A stretch of 6,206 nucleotides of DNA from JBAUHN01 sp049680295 (lineage in GTDB: Bacteria > Pseudomonadota > Alphaproteobacteria > Rhodobacterales > Rhodobacteraceae), in assembly GCA_049680295.1 (NCBI GenBank), contig JBAUHN010000250.1, positions 1-6,206 on the forward strand, given 5' to 3'. The position numbers and the translations under genes were made by a program. Positions 6,106 through 6,206 of the stretch are shown here, one piece after another; positions within the stretch are counted from its first letter, which is position 1, and each line of letters opens with the position of its first letter. The notes under the pieces were generated by a model. That model did not search any database. It saw nothing but the letters and a program-made list of their open reading frames with translations, and was not told where the DNA came from.

Positions 6106-6117
6106 TGCCAAAGCGCC

Positions 6118-6194
6118 GGCCCCGTGGCTCAACTGGATAGAGCAGCCCCCTCCTAAGGGGCAGGTTGCAGGTTCGAATCCTGCCGGGGTCACCA
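6118..6194 (+). tRNA. tRNA-Arg (anticodon CCT)
   Basis: A complete 77-base cloverleaf folds by eye. The acceptor stem GGCCCCG pairs with CGGGGTC (one G-T pair). The D arm is GCTC/GAGC with loop AACTGGATA. The anticodon stem GCCCC/GGGGC holds loop CTCCTAA, giving anticodon CCT, which reads AGG (arginine). The variable loop is AGGTT, and the T arm is GCAGG/CCTGC with loop TTCGAAT. Discriminator A and an encoded CCA end the gene at 6194. It is divergent from the repressor gene. Only 12 bases follow in the window, starting GCTTTTC, so a terminator cannot be judged. Confidence 0.97.
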
Positions 6195-6206
6195 GCTTTT
6201 CTGATG

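Noticed and set aside
1..6206. CRISPR array, insertion sequence, phage, toxin-antitoxin or defence genes
   Set aside because: No spaced direct repeats, no transposase, integrase or nuclease-like protein and no small paired genes were seen on either strand.

Overview
The window looks like chromosomal DNA of an alphaproteobacterium, most likely of the Rhodobacteraceae/Roseobacter group. This is inferred from the moderately high GC content, the protein style and the tight ATGA gene overlaps; no taxonomic marker was tested. All six protein genes are on the minus strand. A tRNA gene is on the plus strand at the right edge.

Layout in transcription order (right to left). A tRNA-Arg(CCT) at 6118-6194 diverges from a LacI-type repressor of the gluconate-repressor (GntR-like) subgroup, which starts with TTG at 5989. 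The repressor gene overlaps by 4 bases with a gene for a YcaQ/AlkX-type winged-helix DNA glycosylase (3738-4955), so the two are probably one translationally coupled unit. A 290-base gap (3448-3737) follows. It holds a large imperfect inverted repeat (3610-3720), then an AT-rich promoter region with a perfect GGCAATTGCC palindrome near the predicted transcription start.

Next is a catabolic operon. It encodes a FAD-dependent D-amino-acid dehydrogenase-like enzyme (2209-3447), then the subunits of a prokaryotic 5-oxoprolinase-type complex in the order pxpB (1413-2168, TTG start), pxpC (391-1416) and pxpA (cut off by the left window edge, 1-346). The canonical complex hydrolyses 5-oxoproline to glutamate using ATP. 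The gene order suggests that an oxidase/dehydrogenase step on an amino acid and an ATP-dependent lactam or amide step act in one pathway.

The most interesting point is that PxpB, and the visible part of PxpA, depart from several motifs that are conserved in the characterised 5-oxoprolinases as I remember them. The complex may therefore belong to a diverged subfamily with another substrate. No CRISPR array, insertion sequence, phage gene or defence system is visible.
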